A stretch of 25,761 bases of DNA, from NCBI GenBank assembly GCA_947254665.1, contig CAMYEJ010000001.1, positions 1 to 25,761 of the forward strand, read 5' to 3'. This document shows positions 25,524 to 25,761 of the stretch, in pieces. How positions within the stretch are numbered: the first letter of the stretch is position 1; each line of letters starts with the position of its first letter. A model generated the notes under the pieces. It did no database searches. It had not been told where the DNA came from and worked only from the letters and a program-made list of their open reading frames with translations. The position numbers were made by a program, and so were the translations under genes. Source of the stretch: an uncultured Peptoniphilus sp. GTDB lineage: Bacteria; Bacillota; Clostridia; Tissierellales; Peptoniphilaceae.

Positions 25524-25540
25524 CGAAATCGAAGATTTCG
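25524..25540. repeat. Perfect hairpin CGAAATC-GAA-GATTTCG
   Basis: Seven perfect base pairs around a GAA loop, followed by GGCTAGGGCTTCGACG. It resembles the interchangeable middle arm of the palindromic repeats on either side. Confidence 0.6.
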
Positions 25541-25578
25541 GCTAGGGCTTCGACGCTACAGTATCTTTCCAACTATAG

Positions 25579-25623
25579 TCACCCTGAGTGAGGAAATTTA
25601 TTTCCGAGTCGAATGGGTATAAC
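25579..25623 (+). repeat. Palindromic repeat, forward copy
   Basis: GTCACCCTGAGTG at the left end, a small internal hairpin GGAAA-TTTA-TTTCC (25592-25605), then AGTCGAATGGGTATAAC (25607-25623). The left ACCC and right GGGT blocks are themselves complementary, so the unit can fold on itself. Confidence 0.75.
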
Positions 25624-25676
25624 TTCCGAGGACCAAGTCTTTACAAGTGAAATCATCAATGTATGGCCCCACCATG

Positions 25677-25725
25677 GTTATACCCATTCGACTAGGACCG
25701 CATTGCCGTCTTCGCTCAGGGTAAC
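25677..25725 (-). repeat. Palindromic repeat, inverted copy
   Basis: GTTATACCCATTCGACT (25677-25693) is the exact 17-nt reverse complement of 25607-25623, and CGCTCAGGGTAAC (25713-25725) is the reverse complement of the other copy's left end with two mismatches. The two copies face each other across 53 nt and could form a large cruciform or RNA hairpin. Confidence 0.78.
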
Positions 25726-25761
25726 TGTGTTCCTTTGGGATTTATTGATAGAGTAAATATT

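Larger units (their letters stand above)
25277..25761. other. Gene-free region with palindromic repeats
   Basis: No credible gene occupies these 485 bases. The short open frames here run through repeats, lack ribosome binding sites and show no family resemblance. The composition is visibly richer in G and C than the neighbouring genes. The content is a set of small hairpins and diverged copies of one palindromic repeat, listed separately. Confidence 0.8.

Noticed and set aside
25400..25622. Two overlapping open frames of about 60 codons after the terminators
   Set aside because: They run through palindromic repeats, lack ribosome binding sites and resemble no protein family.
25277..25761. 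CRISPR array or tRNA genes in the terminal repeat region
   Set aside because: The repeats are few, palindromic, inverted and irregularly spaced, with no constant direct repeat or spacer length; no cloverleaf with conserved tRNA positions was seen.

Overview
The window comes from a low-GC, Gram-positive anaerobe. The A/T-rich codon use, very strong AGGAGG-type ribosome binding sites, the whiA-HPr-dnaE-pfkA gene order, the four-cysteine (zinc) form of S14 and the B. subtilis-like zinc adenylate kinase all point to Firmicutes. My best guess is the Tissierellia/Peptoniphilaceae group (Peptoniphilus or Anaerococcus-like), inferred from general protein character and not from any search.

Layout. 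(1) 1-1373, minus strand: a MoxR-type AAA+ ATPase followed by the start of an unrecognised gene that runs off the left edge. (2) 1374-1646: A/T-rich divergent intergenic region with a candidate whiA promoter. (3) 1647-2870, plus: whiA and an HPr-family protein, closed by a terminator. (4) 2926-10956, plus: a promoter, then dnaE, pfkA, a COG2509-type FAD protein, trmL, a HAD hydrolase and an ADP-ribosylglycohydrolase, with short gaps or overlaps suggesting one transcription unit. (5) 10916-11152: a broken remnant of ilvD (about 50 N-terminal codons) and a terminator. (6) 11199-25193: one long ribosomal supercluster (S10, spc and alpha operons merged) behind a near-consensus promoter and a structured leader: rpsJ, rplC, rplD, rplW, rplB, rpsS, rplV, rpsC, rplP, rpmC, rpsQ, rplN, rplX, rplE, rpsZ, rpsH, rplF, rplR, rpsE, rpmD, rplO, secY, adk, a KOW protein, infA, rpmJ, rpsM, rpsK, rpoA, rplQ. 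(7) 25204-25276: two consecutive intrinsic terminators. (8) 25277-25761: no gene, but a patch of palindromic intergenic repeats.

The ribosomal cluster makes most large- and small-subunit proteins plus the protein translocase channel, adenylate kinase, initiation factor 1 and the RNA polymerase alpha subunit, so translation, secretion and transcription capacity are co-expressed. map (between adk and infA) and rpsD (before rpoA) are absent from places they often occupy, and rapZ/yvcK are not upstream of whiA.

Most of the window is ordinary core genome. I see no convincing new multi-gene system. The items most worth a second look are the ilvD remnant, the structured S10 leader, the terminal palindromic repeats, a 22-residue acidic insertion in L4, a T-ending to A-ending codon shift along the ribosomal cluster, and active-site substitutions in the phosphofructokinase.
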